Shown piece by piece: positions 25,702 through 34,401 of a stretch of DNA of 64,000 nt (the first letter of the stretch is position 1; the number at the start of each line of letters is the position of its first letter). The translations under genes and the position numbers were made by a program. This DNA is from Thermosulfurimonas sp. F29 (lineage in GTDB: Bacteria; Desulfobacterota; Thermodesulfobacteria; Thermodesulfobacteriales; Thermodesulfobacteriaceae). Location of the stretch: assembly GCF_019688735.1 (NCBI RefSeq), contig NZ_JAIFYA010000003.1, positions 434,001-498,000 of the forward strand, given 5' to 3'. The notes below the pieces were generated by a model. The model did not search any database and was not told the origin of the DNA. It saw only the letters and a program-made list of their open reading frames with translations.

Positions 25702-26007
25702 CTACCCCTCCTCGCCCTTTTTCCCGGCCCATACCGGGTCTTCCCCGAAGTGGAGAAACCACCACTCCGCGGCGTCGGCCCCGCGGTCGTTGGGAGCCAG
25801 CTCGATTCGGTAATGCTCACAGTAGTCCATAAGGAGGCGATAGGCCTCGTTCAGGGCCCTCATCTTCTCGGCGTCTCCGGCCCGATCGGGATGATACCGG
25901 GCCGCAAGCCGGCGGTAGGCCCTGCGAATCTCGGCCCTGGTGGTCTCCCGGGGCAATCCCAGGAGACGCCGCGCCTCCTCGATTTTGGCCCACTTGTGGG
26001 AAAACAT
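25702..26007 (-). CDS. short J-domain protein
   Basis: About 100 residues containing one J domain: LGLPRETTRAEIRRAYRRLA, the invariant HPD (ARYHPDRAG) and the LNEAYRLLMDYC helix. There are no Gly/Phe or zinc-finger regions, so it is a DnaK co-chaperone of restricted role, not DnaJ. The C-terminal 35 residues (AAEWWFLHFGEDPVW) are unusual and acidic/aromatic. The ATG at 26007 gives MFSHKWAKIEEARRLLG; upstream open frame is likely untranslated. It ends 3 bases before lysC. Confidence 0.8.
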   Translation of the reverse strand: MFSHKWAKIEEARRLLGLPRETTRAEIRRAYRRLAARYHPDRAGDAEKMRALNEAYRLLMDYCEHYRIELAPNDRGADAAEWWFLHFGEDPVWAGKKGEEG

Positions 26008-26096
26008 AGTGCAATTTAGAATAATCCTAAACTCCGAAGATTCAATCTCCTTTGATCCGGCGCGGTATCCCGGCGATACCCCCGGCACGGAAGATT

Positions 26097-27404
26097 ATGA
26101 AGAAGGATTTCACCTTTTCGGTCCTGACTCTGGGTTGCAAGGTCAACCAGGTGGAAGGAGCCCATCTGGAGGAAAGCCTCGAACGGATGGGGGGAAGAAG
26201 GGTTCCTCCGTCCGAAGCTCCTCGCCTGGTGGTGGTAAACACCTGCGCGGTCACCGGCAAGGCCGCCTACGAAGGCCGCAAAATTCTCCGGCGGGTCCTT
26301 TCCGGATCCCCCGAGCTGGTGGTGGTTACGGGGTGTTACGCCCAGGTTTTCCCCGAGGAGGTGCTTTCCGCGGCCGAGGGACCCGTGGCCGTTTTAGGAC
26401 ACGCGGAGAAGTTTCGTCTCACCAAGATCCTTGAGCAATACGGCCCAGGGGCCCTGCGGCGAGAGATCCTGGTTTCCCCCCCGGAGAAGCTGAGAACCGC
26501 TCATCCGGCCCCCATTTCTCGCTTTCCCGGGCATGCCCGGGCCTTTCTCCGGGTGCAGGACGGATGCAGTCAGGGCTGCGCCTACTGCATAGTGCCCCTT
26601 TCCCGGGGGCCCTCCCGGAGCGTGCCCGAGGAGGAGATCCTCAAACAGGCCAGAGTCTTTGCCGAAGCGGGCTACCGGGAGATCGTGATCACCGGCATAC
26701 ACCTGGGTTTCTGGGGCCGGGACCTCACCCCTCCCCGGGATCTGGTGCACCTCCTCCGGCGTCTCGAAGGCGTGGGGAGCTTTCGGATCCGTCTTTCCTC
26801 CCTGGAGGTCACGGAGATCACGCCGGAGCTGCTTAACTGGGCGGCAGCCTCCCCTCGCTTTGCCCCGCACTTTCACCTTCCCCTTCAGAGCGGGGACGAC
26901 GAAGTTCTTCGAGCCATGGGAAGGCCCTACACCGCCGGCTTCTACCGGGAGGTGCTCGCGGAACTCTTTAGACTCTTTCCCCGGGCCGCTTTCGGTGCGG
27001 ATGTGCTGGTGGGGTTTCCGGGAGAGTCCGAGGAGGCCTTCCGGCGCACCTACAGGCTGATAGAGGAATCGCCCCTTACCTATCTCCATGTGTTTCCCTA
27101 TTCCCCCCGTCCGGGCACCCGGGCCTACACCCTTCCCCGGGTCCCTCCGGAGGAGGTGGCCCGGAGGGCGAGGGCCCTGCGGGAACTGGCGGTGCGCAAG
27201 AAGAAGGCCTTTTACCAGGCCCAGGTGGGCCGGGTCCTTCGGGTTCTGGTGGAGGAGAAGGATCCGGAAACCGGGCTACTCAGGGGGCTCTCGGAGAACT
27301 ATGTTCCGGTTTATCTTGAGGGGAGGGAGTCGCTGCGGGGGGAGATCCTCCCGGTGCGGGTGGTGCGGGTGATAGATTCCCGGGTTTATGGGGAAAGGCT
27401 CTGA
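26097..27404 (+). CDS. mtaB: tRNA (N6-threonylcarbamoyladenosine37-C2)-methylthiotransferase MtaB
   Basis: Radical-SAM methylthiotransferase converting t6A to ms2t6A in tRNA. The signature LGCKVNQVEG separates it from MiaB and RimO; NTCAV and TGCYAQ complete the first cluster, CSQGCAYCIVP is the SAM cluster. A C-terminal TRAM domain is present. The ATG at 26097 follows GGAAG and starts MKKDFTFSVLTLGCKVN; 15 upstream codons are also open. The 3' end overlaps the convergent pgsA by 125 bases. Confidence 0.92.
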   Translation: MKKDFTFSVLTLGCKVNQVEGAHLEESLERMGGRRVPPSEAPRLVVVNTCAVTGKAAYEGRKILRRVLSGSPELVVVTGCYAQVFPEEVLSAAEGPVAVLGHAEKFRLTKILEQYGPGALRREILVSPPEKLRTAHPAPISRFPGHARAFLRVQDGCSQGCAYCIVPLSRGPSRSVPEEEILKQARVFAEAGYREIVITGIHLGFWGRDLTPPRDLVHLLRRLEGVGSFRIRLSSLEVTEITPELLNWAAASPRFAPHFHLPLQSGDDEVLRAMGRPYTAGFYREVLAELFRLFPRAAFGADVLVGFPGESEEAFRRTYRLIEESPLTYLHVFPYSPRPGTRAYTLPRVPPEEVARRARALRELAVRKKKAFYQAQVGRVLRVLVEEKDPETGLLRGLSENYVPVYLEGRESLRGEILPVRVVRVIDSRVYGERL

Positions 27405-27903
27405 AACCCAGCCACAGGTAGTGAAGCCCGGAGATCACGGTAAGGGAAGCGGTGACATAGAAGAGAGGGGAGAGCCAGGGGCGGGGCAGGGAGGCCAGCA
27501 CCGCCGCGGCGGTAACCACCTGGACCGCGGTATTGGTTTTGCTGAGGCGGGTGGGGTTAATTTCCGGAGGGGTGGCAAAGAGGTGGAGCACCAGGAACCC
27601 GCTCACGATGAGGACATCGCGACTTACCACCAGCACGGCCAGAAATACGGGGAGGTACCCCTTCCAGGCGCAGAGGACATAGATGGTGTCCAGCAGGAAC
27701 TTGTCGGCCAGCGGATCCATGACCGCCCCGAGGAGGGACTTCTGACCCAGCCTGCGGGCCAGAAATCCGTCGAGGGCGTCGGAAATCCCTGCCGCAAGGA
27801 AGGCCACCAGGGCCTCGGGGCGTCTTCCCGCGAGAAGAGCGATTACGATGATCGGAACGAGGAGAAGACGCAGGACGGTTATAAGATTGGGCCAGGTGAA
27901 CAT
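27280..27903 (-). CDS. pgsA: CDP-diacylglycerol-glycerol-3-phosphate 3-phosphatidyltransferase
   Basis: Integral-membrane phospholipid enzyme. The CDP-alcohol phosphotransferase motif is complete: SDALDGFLARRLGQ...LLGAVMDPLADK. It begins MFTWPNLITVLRLLLVP, typical of PgsA. There are about five membrane segments. The last 35 residues are Pro/Ser-rich and lie over the 3' end of mtaB; they are probably a dispensable tail. The length is 207 aa. Confidence 0.92.
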   Translation of the reverse strand: MFTWPNLITVLRLLLVPIIVIALLAGRRPEALVAFLAAGISDALDGFLARRLGQKSLLGAVMDPLADKFLLDTIYVLCAWKGYLPVFLAVLVVSRDVLIVSGFLVLHLFATPPEINPTRLSKTNTAVQVVTAAAVLASLPRPWLSPLFYVTASLTVISGLHYLWLGFRAFPHKPGNLSPAPPAPGGSPPAATPSPQDKPEHSSPRAP

Positions 27904-28018
27904 GGTGGTTTATACTCTAGTCTCTAACTTCCGGACAAGAAAGTGATTTCCTCATTTGTTTTATCGCTATTCCCGCAACTCCTTGCTAAAGTTCCATAAA
28001 CAGAGTAAAAAAGGTTCC

Positions 28019-29212
28019 ATGCTTCCGAATCGCCAGGGAAAGTTCGGACCGTTTGGGGGACGCTTCGTACCCGAGACCCTCATGCCGGCTTTGAGAGAAC
28101 TGGAGGAAGCCTACCGGAAATTCAAAAGAGAACCTTCCTTTCGCCGGGAACTCTTCTGGTACCTTCGAGAATACGCTGGTCGTCCCACTCCCCTTTATCC
28201 CGCCCGTCGTCTTTCCGAGGCTCTAGGGGGGCACCTGAAAATATACTTAAAACGCGAGGATCTTTTACACACCGGGGCGCACAAGATAAACAACACACTG
28301 GGACAGGTTCTGCTTGCCAAACGAATGGGCAAACGCCGTGTCATTGCGGAAACCGGTGCCGGGCAACATGGAGTGGCTACCGCCACCGCAGCGGCCCTTC
28401 TGGGCTTGGAATGCGTGGTTTACATGGGAGCAAAGGATACCGTCCGTCAGGCCATGAATGTCTTCAGGATGGAACTCCTGGGGGCCAGGGTAATTCCGGT
28501 GGAGTCCGGCACTCAGACCCTTAAAGACGCCATAAACGAAGCCATCAGGGACTGGGTCACCAATGTGGGAACTACTTTTTATGTGATCGGTTCGGTGGTG
28601 GGACCTCATCCCTATCCCATGATGGTGCGGGACTTTCAGAGTATAATCGGGCGTGAAACCCGCCGGCAGATTTTAAGGCTCGAGGGCCGTCTTCCGGACC
28701 TGGTGATTGCCTGCGTGGGGGGCGGTTCAAACGCCATGGGGATATTCTATCCTTTTGTGAGGGATCAGGTGGTCAAGCTGGTGGGAGTGGAGGCCGCGGG
28801 GGAGGGTCTTGATTCGGACCGGCACTCCGCCACCCTCAGCGTAGGAGAACCGGGGGTGCTTCATGGGATGATGACCTATCTTCTTCAGGATCGGGTGGGC
28901 CAGATCAAAGGAGCGCACTCTATTGCTCCCGGGCTCGATTATCCCGGAGTGGGTCCGGAGCACGCCTTTCTCAAGGAGACCGGACGGGCGGAGTATGTGG
29001 CCGTGGACGACGAGGAGGCCTTATCCGCCTTCAGACTTCTCTCGGAAACCGAAGGGATTATTCCGGCCCTGGAAAGCGCTCACGCGGTGGCCTACCTGGT
29101 GAAGATAGCCAATCGTCTTCCCCGGGATACCATTGTGGTGATAAACCTGTCCGGTCGGGGAGACAAGGATGTGGCTGCCGTGCGGGACTATCTATCCTCC
29201 GGGAAAAAATGA
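28019..29212 (+). CDS. trpB: tryptophan synthase beta chain
   Basis: Condenses indole and serine. The PLP lysine is in [16 protein letters not shown] is the phosphate loop, and the N-terminal [10 protein letters not shown] is characteristic of the TrpB1 type. Counting from ATG 28019 it has 397 aa, the usual length; the frame is open upstream with no good start. It overlaps trpA by 4 bases (ATGA). There is no trpEGDCF in the window; instead the pair is followed by aroB. Confidence 0.96.
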   Translation: MLPNRQGKFGPFGGRFVPETLMPALRELEEAYRKFKREPSFRRELFWYLREYAGRPTPLYPARRLSEALGGHLKIYLKREDLLHTGAHKINNTLGQVLLAKRMGKRRVIAETGAGQHGVATATAAALLGLECVVYMGAKDTVRQAMNVFRMELLGARVIPVESGTQTLKDAINEAIRDWVTNVGTTFYVIGSVVGPHPYPMMVRDFQSIIGRETRRQILRLEGRLPDLVIACVGGGSNAMGIFYPFVRDQVVKLVGVEAAGEGLDSDRHSATLSVGEPGVLHGMMTYLLQDRVGQIKGAHSIAPGLDYPGVGPEHAFLKETGRAEYVAVDDEEALSAFRLLSETEGIIPALESAHAVAYLVKIANRLPRDTIVVINLSGRGDKDVAAVRDYLSSGKK

Positions 29213-30015
29213 AAGGCGCGGAACGAGTCCGGAAAGCCATTGAGGAAGCCAACCGGCGGGGTCGGGCGGCGCTTATACCCTATCTGTGTGCCTGGGATCC
29301 GGATCTCGCCACCACCGAGGCTGCCCTCTGGGCAGTGGCCGAGGCCGGGGCGAGCGTGGTGGAACTGGGATTCCCCTTTTCGGATCCCCTGGCCGACGGT
29401 CCCACTATCCAGGCCGCTACCCAGAGAGCCCTGAGACACCATCCCACCCTAGAGGCATTCCTCGAGTTTGTGTCCGGTCTTTACGAGCGGGGGTACCCGC
29501 TTCCCATAGTAGTCATGGGGTACTACAATCCCTTTTTCCGTTTCGGGATTTCGCGTTTTGCCCGGGAGGCCCGCAGGGCCGGGCTCTGCGGGGCCATCAT
29601 ACCGGATCTCTCACTTGAGGAGGCCCGTCCCTGGCTCCGGGAAGCCCGCCGGCAGGGCCTGGCCAGCATCATGCTCGCCGCCCCCACCACGCCCACTCAA
29701 AGGCTGGAAAAGCTTGCTCGCGCATCCTCCGGATTCCTTTATTATGTCTCCGTAACCGGAATAACCGGAACCCGGGATCGGCTACCCGAAGACCTGGCTC
29801 TGCGGCTCGATCTCTGCCGTGAGGTCTCTCCGGTACCGGTGGCGGTGGGCTTCGGCATTTCTCGTCCGGAACAGGTTCAAATGCTTGCCCCGCACGCGGA
29901 AGCCATTGTGGTGGGAAGCGCTCTGGTCAAAATAATGGAGTCCGAGGGACGCAGGGCTCCGACTTCGCTGGAAAAATTCGTTCGAAAACTGGTAGCGGCC
30001 ACGAAAAGACCATGA
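29209..30015 (+). CDS. trpA: tryptophan synthase alpha chain
   Basis: Cleaves indole-3-glycerol phosphate for the beta chain. The catalytic Glu is in [16 protein letters not shown] and the Asp in [12 protein letters not shown]; the [12 protein letters not shown] and AVGFGIS phosphate-binding segments are present. The length is 268 aa. It is coupled to trpB and aroB by ATGA overlaps. Confidence 0.96.
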   Translation: MKGAERVRKAIEEANRRGRAALIPYLCAWDPDLATTEAALWAVAEAGASVVELGFPFSDPLADGPTIQAATQRALRHHPTLEAFLEFVSGLYERGYPLPIVVMGYYNPFFRFGISRFAREARRAGLCGAIIPDLSLEEARPWLREARRQGLASIMLAAPTTPTQRLEKLARASSGFLYYVSVTGITGTRDRLPEDLALRLDLCREVSPVPVAVGFGISRPEQVQMLAPHAEAIVVGSALVKIMESEGRRAPTSLEKFVRKLVAATKRP

Positions 30016-31103
30016 GGGTCCTTCAGGTAAAAACGGCACCTCCCTACGAGATTCTCATAGGTGGGGGAATCCTCGCCGACCTACCGGAGGATCTCCCCCG
30101 GGTGCTTGAGACGCGGAGACTAGCCCTCATTACCGATGACACGGTGAGGGACTTTGTGGCCGAGGATCTGTCCCGCCTTCTTTCCGAAGGGGGCTTTGGC
30201 ACGGAGGTCTTTTCCTTTTCTCCCGGAGAGACCTCCAAACGAATGGAGACCGTGGTGGACCTGGCCCGCCGGATGATTCGAGCCGGATTCGATAGAAAAT
30301 GTGCGGTGATGGCGGTGGGTGGAGGTGTGGTGGGAGATGTGGCGGGGTTTCTGGCCTCCATCTATCTCCGCGGAATACCCTATGTCCAGGTGCCTACCAC
30401 CCTCCTTGCCCAGGTGGACAGTTCCGTGGGAGGCAAGACCGGTGTGGATCTTCCGGAAGGCAAAAACCTCCTGGGCACCTTTTATCAGCCCCGCAGGGTT
30501 TACATAGATTACGGAGTGCTTTCCACACTTCCCCGGGAGCACTTTCGTAACGGACTTGCAGAGGTGGTTAAATACGGTTGCATTGCCAGTCGCAGTCTCT
30601 TCGAATACCTCGAAAAAAACATCTCCCGTCTATTTCTTTACGATCCCGAAATACTTGAAGAAATCATTTACGAAAGCTGCCGAATTAAGGCCGAGGTAGT
30701 CTCCCGGGACGAACGGGAATCCGGTCTTCGTCGAGTACTCAACTTTGGGCACACCCTGGGGCATGCGCTCGAGGCGGCTTTGAACTATAAAATTCTTCAC
30801 GGGGAAGCGGTGGCCGTGGGAATGGTGGCAGCGGCGCGGCTCTCGGAAACCCTGGGGGTGGCCAGGGAAGCCGTCTCGGAGAGGCTGGAAGCGTTGCTTA
30901 CGATCCTGGGTCTTCCGGTGCGTCTTCCGCGGGGAATTTCCCCGGATAATTTGCTCGTTTTTCTTTCAGCGGACAAAAAGGTCTGGCACGGCAAACTTAC
31001 CATGGTTCTTCTCAAAAGCCTGGGGGAATTCGTCTTCTACGAAAATCCCCCCGTGGAAGCACTGGAAAAAGTCCTCAGGGAATTGCTTCCGGAGGATGAT
31101 TAA
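30012..31103 (+). CDS. aroB: 3-dehydroquinate synthase
   Basis: Second shikimate-pathway step, NAD- and metal-dependent. Seen are the GGGVVGDVAGFLAS nucleotide loop, PTTLLAQVDSSVGGKTGVD, the GLAEVVKYG block and metal-ligand motif FGHTLGHALE. The length is 363 aa. It overlaps trpA by 4 bases and touches dapF at one base (TAATG), so aromatic and lysine/DAP genes are expressed together. Confidence 0.96.
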   Translation: MRVLQVKTAPPYEILIGGGILADLPEDLPRVLETRRLALITDDTVRDFVAEDLSRLLSEGGFGTEVFSFSPGETSKRMETVVDLARRMIRAGFDRKCAVMAVGGGVVGDVAGFLASIYLRGIPYVQVPTTLLAQVDSSVGGKTGVDLPEGKNLLGTFYQPRRVYIDYGVLSTLPREHFRNGLAEVVKYGCIASRSLFEYLEKNISRLFLYDPEILEEIIYESCRIKAEVVSRDERESGLRRVLNFGHTLGHALEAALNYKILHGEAVAVGMVAAARLSETLGVAREAVSERLEALLTILGLPVRLPRGISPDNLLVFLSADKKVWHGKLTMVLLKSLGEFVFYENPPVEALEKVLRELLPEDD

Positions 31104-31921
31104 TGAGAGAAATCCTCTTCACCAAGATGCAGGCTTCGGGGAACGACTTTATTCTAATTGAGAACTTTGAGGGAGCCATTTCTCCGAAGGAAGCCCCGGA
31201 GTTGGCCCGCAAACTGTGCCGACGCAGGATCTCGGTGGGAGCCGATGGTCTGATTTTGATAGAGCCTCCGAGGAATCCGCGGAACGCCTTTTCCTGGCGT
31301 TTTTTTAATGCCGATGGTACCGAGGCGGAAATGTGCGGAAACGGAGGGCGCTGCGCGGCAAGATTTGTCGTGGAGGAGGGGCTTTCCGGACCGGAGCTCA
31401 CCTTCGAGACCCCGGCCGGGGAGATCCGGGCCGAGGTACGGGGAAAGCGGGTCAAGGTGGCTCTCACTCCCCCGCGGGATCTTCGCCTCAATCTTTCCCT
31501 TCCCCTAGGGGACAATACTTTTTCCCTCCATTTTATAAACACCGGGGTCCCTCATGCGGTGATCTTTGTGAAGGATCTGGAGGAAATTCCGGTAGAAGAC
31601 CTGGGCCGCCGGATTCGTTTTCACGAACACTTTGCCCCGGCCGGAGTCAATGTGAATTTCGTTCGGATCCTCTCCCGGACGGAAATTGCTGTACGCACTT
31701 ACGAGCGAGGCGTGGAGGGAGAAACGCTCGCCTGCGGTACCGGAGCCTCAGCCGCAGCTTATATAGCGGTAAAACTGGGACTGGTCGAGGTACCGGTCTC
31801 TGTTATCACCCGGAGCGGAGAAACCCTTCGTATTCATCTTGAGGAAAACCGGATCTTTCTGGAAGGGGACACTCATAAGGTGTATCGAGGCTATCTCTAT
31901 TCGGAAGCCCTTTCGGACTGA
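31103..31921 (+). CDS. dapF: diaminopimelate epimerase
   Basis: Converts LL- to meso-diaminopimelate for lysine and peptidoglycan. Both catalytic Cys motifs are present: MCGNGGRC near residue 73 and ACGTGAS near 212. The N terminus MQASGNDFILIEN is typical. The length is 272 aa. It is last in the trpBA-aroB-dapF unit; 48 bases separate it from the parvulin gene. Confidence 0.96.
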   Translation: MREILFTKMQASGNDFILIENFEGAISPKEAPELARKLCRRRISVGADGLILIEPPRNPRNAFSWRFFNADGTEAEMCGNGGRCAARFVVEEGLSGPELTFETPAGEIRAEVRGKRVKVALTPPRDLRLNLSLPLGDNTFSLHFINTGVPHAVIFVKDLEEIPVEDLGRRIRFHEHFAPAGVNVNFVRILSRTEIAVRTYERGVEGETLACGTGASAAAYIAVKLGLVEVPVSVITRSGETLRIHLEENRIFLEGDTHKVYRGYLYSEALSD

Positions 31922-31969
31922 GTTCCTCGGTGCTAGAATAGCTCTTAAATACCAGAGGAGGATTTTTGG

Positions 31970-32833
31970 ATGTTAAAGCGTCTGATCGGTTGTTTTGTTT
32001 TGTTGATTCTGTTTTCTTTTCCCGTGCGGGCGGAGAAATCCCCGGTCATTGCGAAAGTGGGACCTTACACCCTCACCCGGGACGATTTCCAGAAAGAGCT
32101 CGAAAACAATGCTCAACTGAAGGCCCTTCTGACCCTCAAACCGGACATGAAGAAAGTACTGGTGGAGCGCTGGGTGGAGGTTACTCTTCTGGGGCTGGCC
32201 GGGAGGGATGCCGGGCTTGAAAAAGACCCGGCGGTCCGGAAGGAAATCGAGGAACAGACCCGCATGATCCTCGCCCGTCACTATTACGAAAAAAGGATCC
32301 TGCAGGGCCTAAAGGTTTCGGAAAAGGAGGCTCAGGAATATTATCTTTCCCATCGCAAGGATTACAGGATTCCGGAGAGGATTAAGGCCCGACACATCCT
32401 GATCCGGATCCCGGAAGGGGGCGACAAAAAAGCCGAAGAGGAGGCCCTTTCCCGGGCTCGAGAGATTCGCAAAAAACTCCTTTCCGGAGCAGACTTTGCC
32501 GAGCTGGCCCGCCGATACTCCGAGGATCCCGGAACCAAGGATCGCGGCGGGGATCTGGGGACCTTTTCTCGGGGTCAGATGATTCCCGAGTTCGAAGAAG
32601 CGGTTTTCAGGCTAAAGGTGGGGCAGATCAGTTCCCCTATTCGGACCCGCTTCGGCTATCACATAGTCCAGGTGGAGGCGAAAATTCCCGCGCAGATTCC
32701 TCCTTATGCCAGGATCAAAAAACGGGTGATTCAGGATCTCCTGGAGGTTAAAAAGGAGAAGAGACTTTCGGCCCTTCTAATGGAACTCAAAAAGAAATAT
32801 TCGGTGGAGGTGCATCCGGAGAATCTGCCGTGA
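31970..32833 (+). CDS. periplasmic peptidyl-prolyl isomerase, parvulin type
   Basis: Exported folding factor of the SurA/PrsA group. The signal peptide is at residues 1-22 (CFVLLILFSFPVRA). The N-terminal chaperone helices are about 30-120 and a PpiC rotamase domain about 125-225 (KARHILIRIPEG, FAELARRYSEDPGTKDRGGDLG, FGYHIVQVE). The length is 287 aa. GAGGAGG precedes the ATG with good spacing. It overlaps the next gene by 4 bases (GTGA). The HtrA-type protease three genes on suggests an envelope-quality group. Confidence 0.9.
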   Translation: MLKRLIGCFVLLILFSFPVRAEKSPVIAKVGPYTLTRDDFQKELENNAQLKALLTLKPDMKKVLVERWVEVTLLGLAGRDAGLEKDPAVRKEIEEQTRMILARHYYEKRILQGLKVSEKEAQEYYLSHRKDYRIPERIKARHILIRIPEGGDKKAEEEALSRAREIRKKLLSGADFAELARRYSEDPGTKDRGGDLGTFSRGQMIPEFEEAVFRLKVGQISSPIRTRFGYHIVQVEAKIPAQIPPYARIKKRVIQDLLEVKKEKRLSALLMELKKKYSVEVHPENLP

Positions 32834-33423
32834 TACCGGATTTTTTGCTGGCTGAGCTACCGGAATCGATGATCCGGGTGCTGCGAGACAATCCTGAAGG
32901 TTATGTAATCTTTCTCGACATCGAAACCGAGGGCCTCTCCCGGGAAAGAAATGGCATCACGGTACTGGGTACCATGGCCAGGGGACGCTATCGGGCCTTT
33001 GTGGCCGGGTTCAATCTGGAAAAGGGAGCCGAATTCCTTGCGGCCTATCCTGTATGGGTAACCTTCGGAGGGACCCGATTTGACCTCCCTTTTCTCCGGG
33101 CCCGTTTTCCGGCGCTTCCCCCTCCGCTACTGCATATAGATCTGGAACACCTCTACCGCCGTCTGGGGTATCGAGGAGGGCTCAAGAAACTGGAAGAACG
33201 CTTCGGACTGGTTCGGAATACCCGGGGACTTACGGGATACGACGCGGTAAAGTTGTGGCAGAGGTGGAAACGGGAGCGGGATCGTGCGGCCCTGCGGCGT
33301 CTCCTGCTCTACAACCGGGAGGATGTGACTAACCTGAAGCCCCTTCTTGAGAGGGCTGGCCGCATGCTGAAGGGTTTTACCGAAAGAAATCTCCGAAGCA
33401 GGGGGGGCGCGATTGCCGGATAA
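32830..33423 (+). CDS. RNase H-fold exonuclease domain protein (YprB-like)
   Basis: DEDD-type 3'-5' exonuclease fold of the YprB_RNaseH_2 kind. Metal ligands are visible as DIETEGL (residue 34 region), TRFDLPFL and YNREDV near the C terminus. The length is 197 aa; the protein is the domain alone. The start GTG overlaps the parvulin stop. It is coupled to the diadenylate cyclase by an 11-base overlap. The substrate is unknown. Confidence 0.8.
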   Translation: MIPDFLLAELPESMIRVLRDNPEGYVIFLDIETEGLSRERNGITVLGTMARGRYRAFVAGFNLEKGAEFLAAYPVWVTFGGTRFDLPFLRARFPALPPPLLHIDLEHLYRRLGYRGGLKKLEERFGLVRNTRGLTGYDAVKLWQRWKRERDRAALRRLLLYNREDVTNLKPLLERAGRMLKGFTERNLRSRGGAIAG

Positions 33424-34396
33424 GGATATCCAGCGTCTTGCGATAACGGAGAAATTCCTTCGGTATGCCGCGGATCTAAGTGAGACCCTCCCCTCCAGCG
33501 CCGTTCTGGTGTATGCCGATGTGTTTCCGGGCGGAGAGGGACTATCCCAATTTCTGGAACATGTACAGAGGCACCGCCTCATTCTGGTCACCAGGGAGAA
33601 AGATTTTCAGCCCCCTCTGGGAACGGAGGTCATTGAGGTCCCGGAGATAAAACTAACCCGTCTGGGACAGATCAAGGTGGCTGTACTCATCGGAGTGGCC
33701 CGGGGGCTCTTTACTCATGAGGACTTACTGATCTGCCTCTCCGGGGTGGCCGAAAGCGGACACCTTGATAGTCTTTTTATCCTGGATCTCGAGAGTGAAT
33801 TTGAAATCTTTGCCGTCTCACAGCTGGAAGATCTGAAGGAAATCGTAAAACCAGAGGTTTTCCAGCGCGTACTTTCCCTGGCCATTGTGCTGGCTACGCA
33901 GGGGCGGGAAGGGAAACCGGTAGGAACCTGTTTTATTCTGGGGGATACCGATCAGGTGCTCCAACACTGTGATCAGATGGTGATAAACCCCTTTCGTGGC
34001 TACTCGGAAAATGAACGCAACATCCTGGATCCTCGACTCGAAGAAACAGTCAAGGAATTCGCCCTTCTGGATGGAGCTTTCGTCATACGGGGTGACGGAG
34101 TGGTGGAAAGCGCGGGAAGCTATATTCGCACGGGGGTAGTGAGCGCAGATATTCCGAGCGGTCTCGGGGCTAGACATCGTTCCGCCGCGGCCATAACCGC
34201 TCTTACCCGGGCAGTAGCCATTACGGTGAGCGAATCCACCGGGACGGTAACCGTCTTTCGCAACGGTAAAATCGTGATGGAAATCGAGAAACCCCATCCC
34301 CTGGGACCGGATACCGAATGGCGTCGGGCCTTCTACGCCGGCCCTCGAGCCCCTTCGGAATGGCCTCATGAACCGAAACTAGTCAAAGGAGGTTAG
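33413..34396 (+). CDS. diadenylate cyclase (DacZ/CdaZ-like, c-di-AMP synthase)
   Basis: Makes the second messenger c-di-AMP from two ATP. The C-terminal DAC domain has the catalytic DGA (220-222) and RHR (255-257) motifs, with GLGARHRSAAAIT and SESTGTV. Residues about 28-130 form a Rossmann-like domain resembling the pyruvate-kinase C-terminal domain of archaeal DacZ, rather than the membrane segments of CdaA or the DNA-binding part of DisA. The length is 327 aa. The TTG start at 33413 is inside the previous gene. It is followed after 5 bases by the protease. Family naming of the N-terminal domain is inference. Confidence 0.85.
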   Translation: MPDKDIQRLAITEKFLRYAADLSETLPSSAVLVYADVFPGGEGLSQFLEHVQRHRLILVTREKDFQPPLGTEVIEVPEIKLTRLGQIKVAVLIGVARGLFTHEDLLICLSGVAESGHLDSLFILDLESEFEIFAVSQLEDLKEIVKPEVFQRVLSLAIVLATQGREGKPVGTCFILGDTDQVLQHCDQMVINPFRGYSENERNILDPRLEETVKEFALLDGAFVIRGDGVVESAGSYIRTGVVSADIPSGLGARHRSAAAITALTRAVAITVSESTGTVTVFRNGKIVMEIEKPHPLGPDTEWRRAFYAGPRAPSEWPHEPKLVKGG

Positions 34397-34401
34397 TATC
34401 A

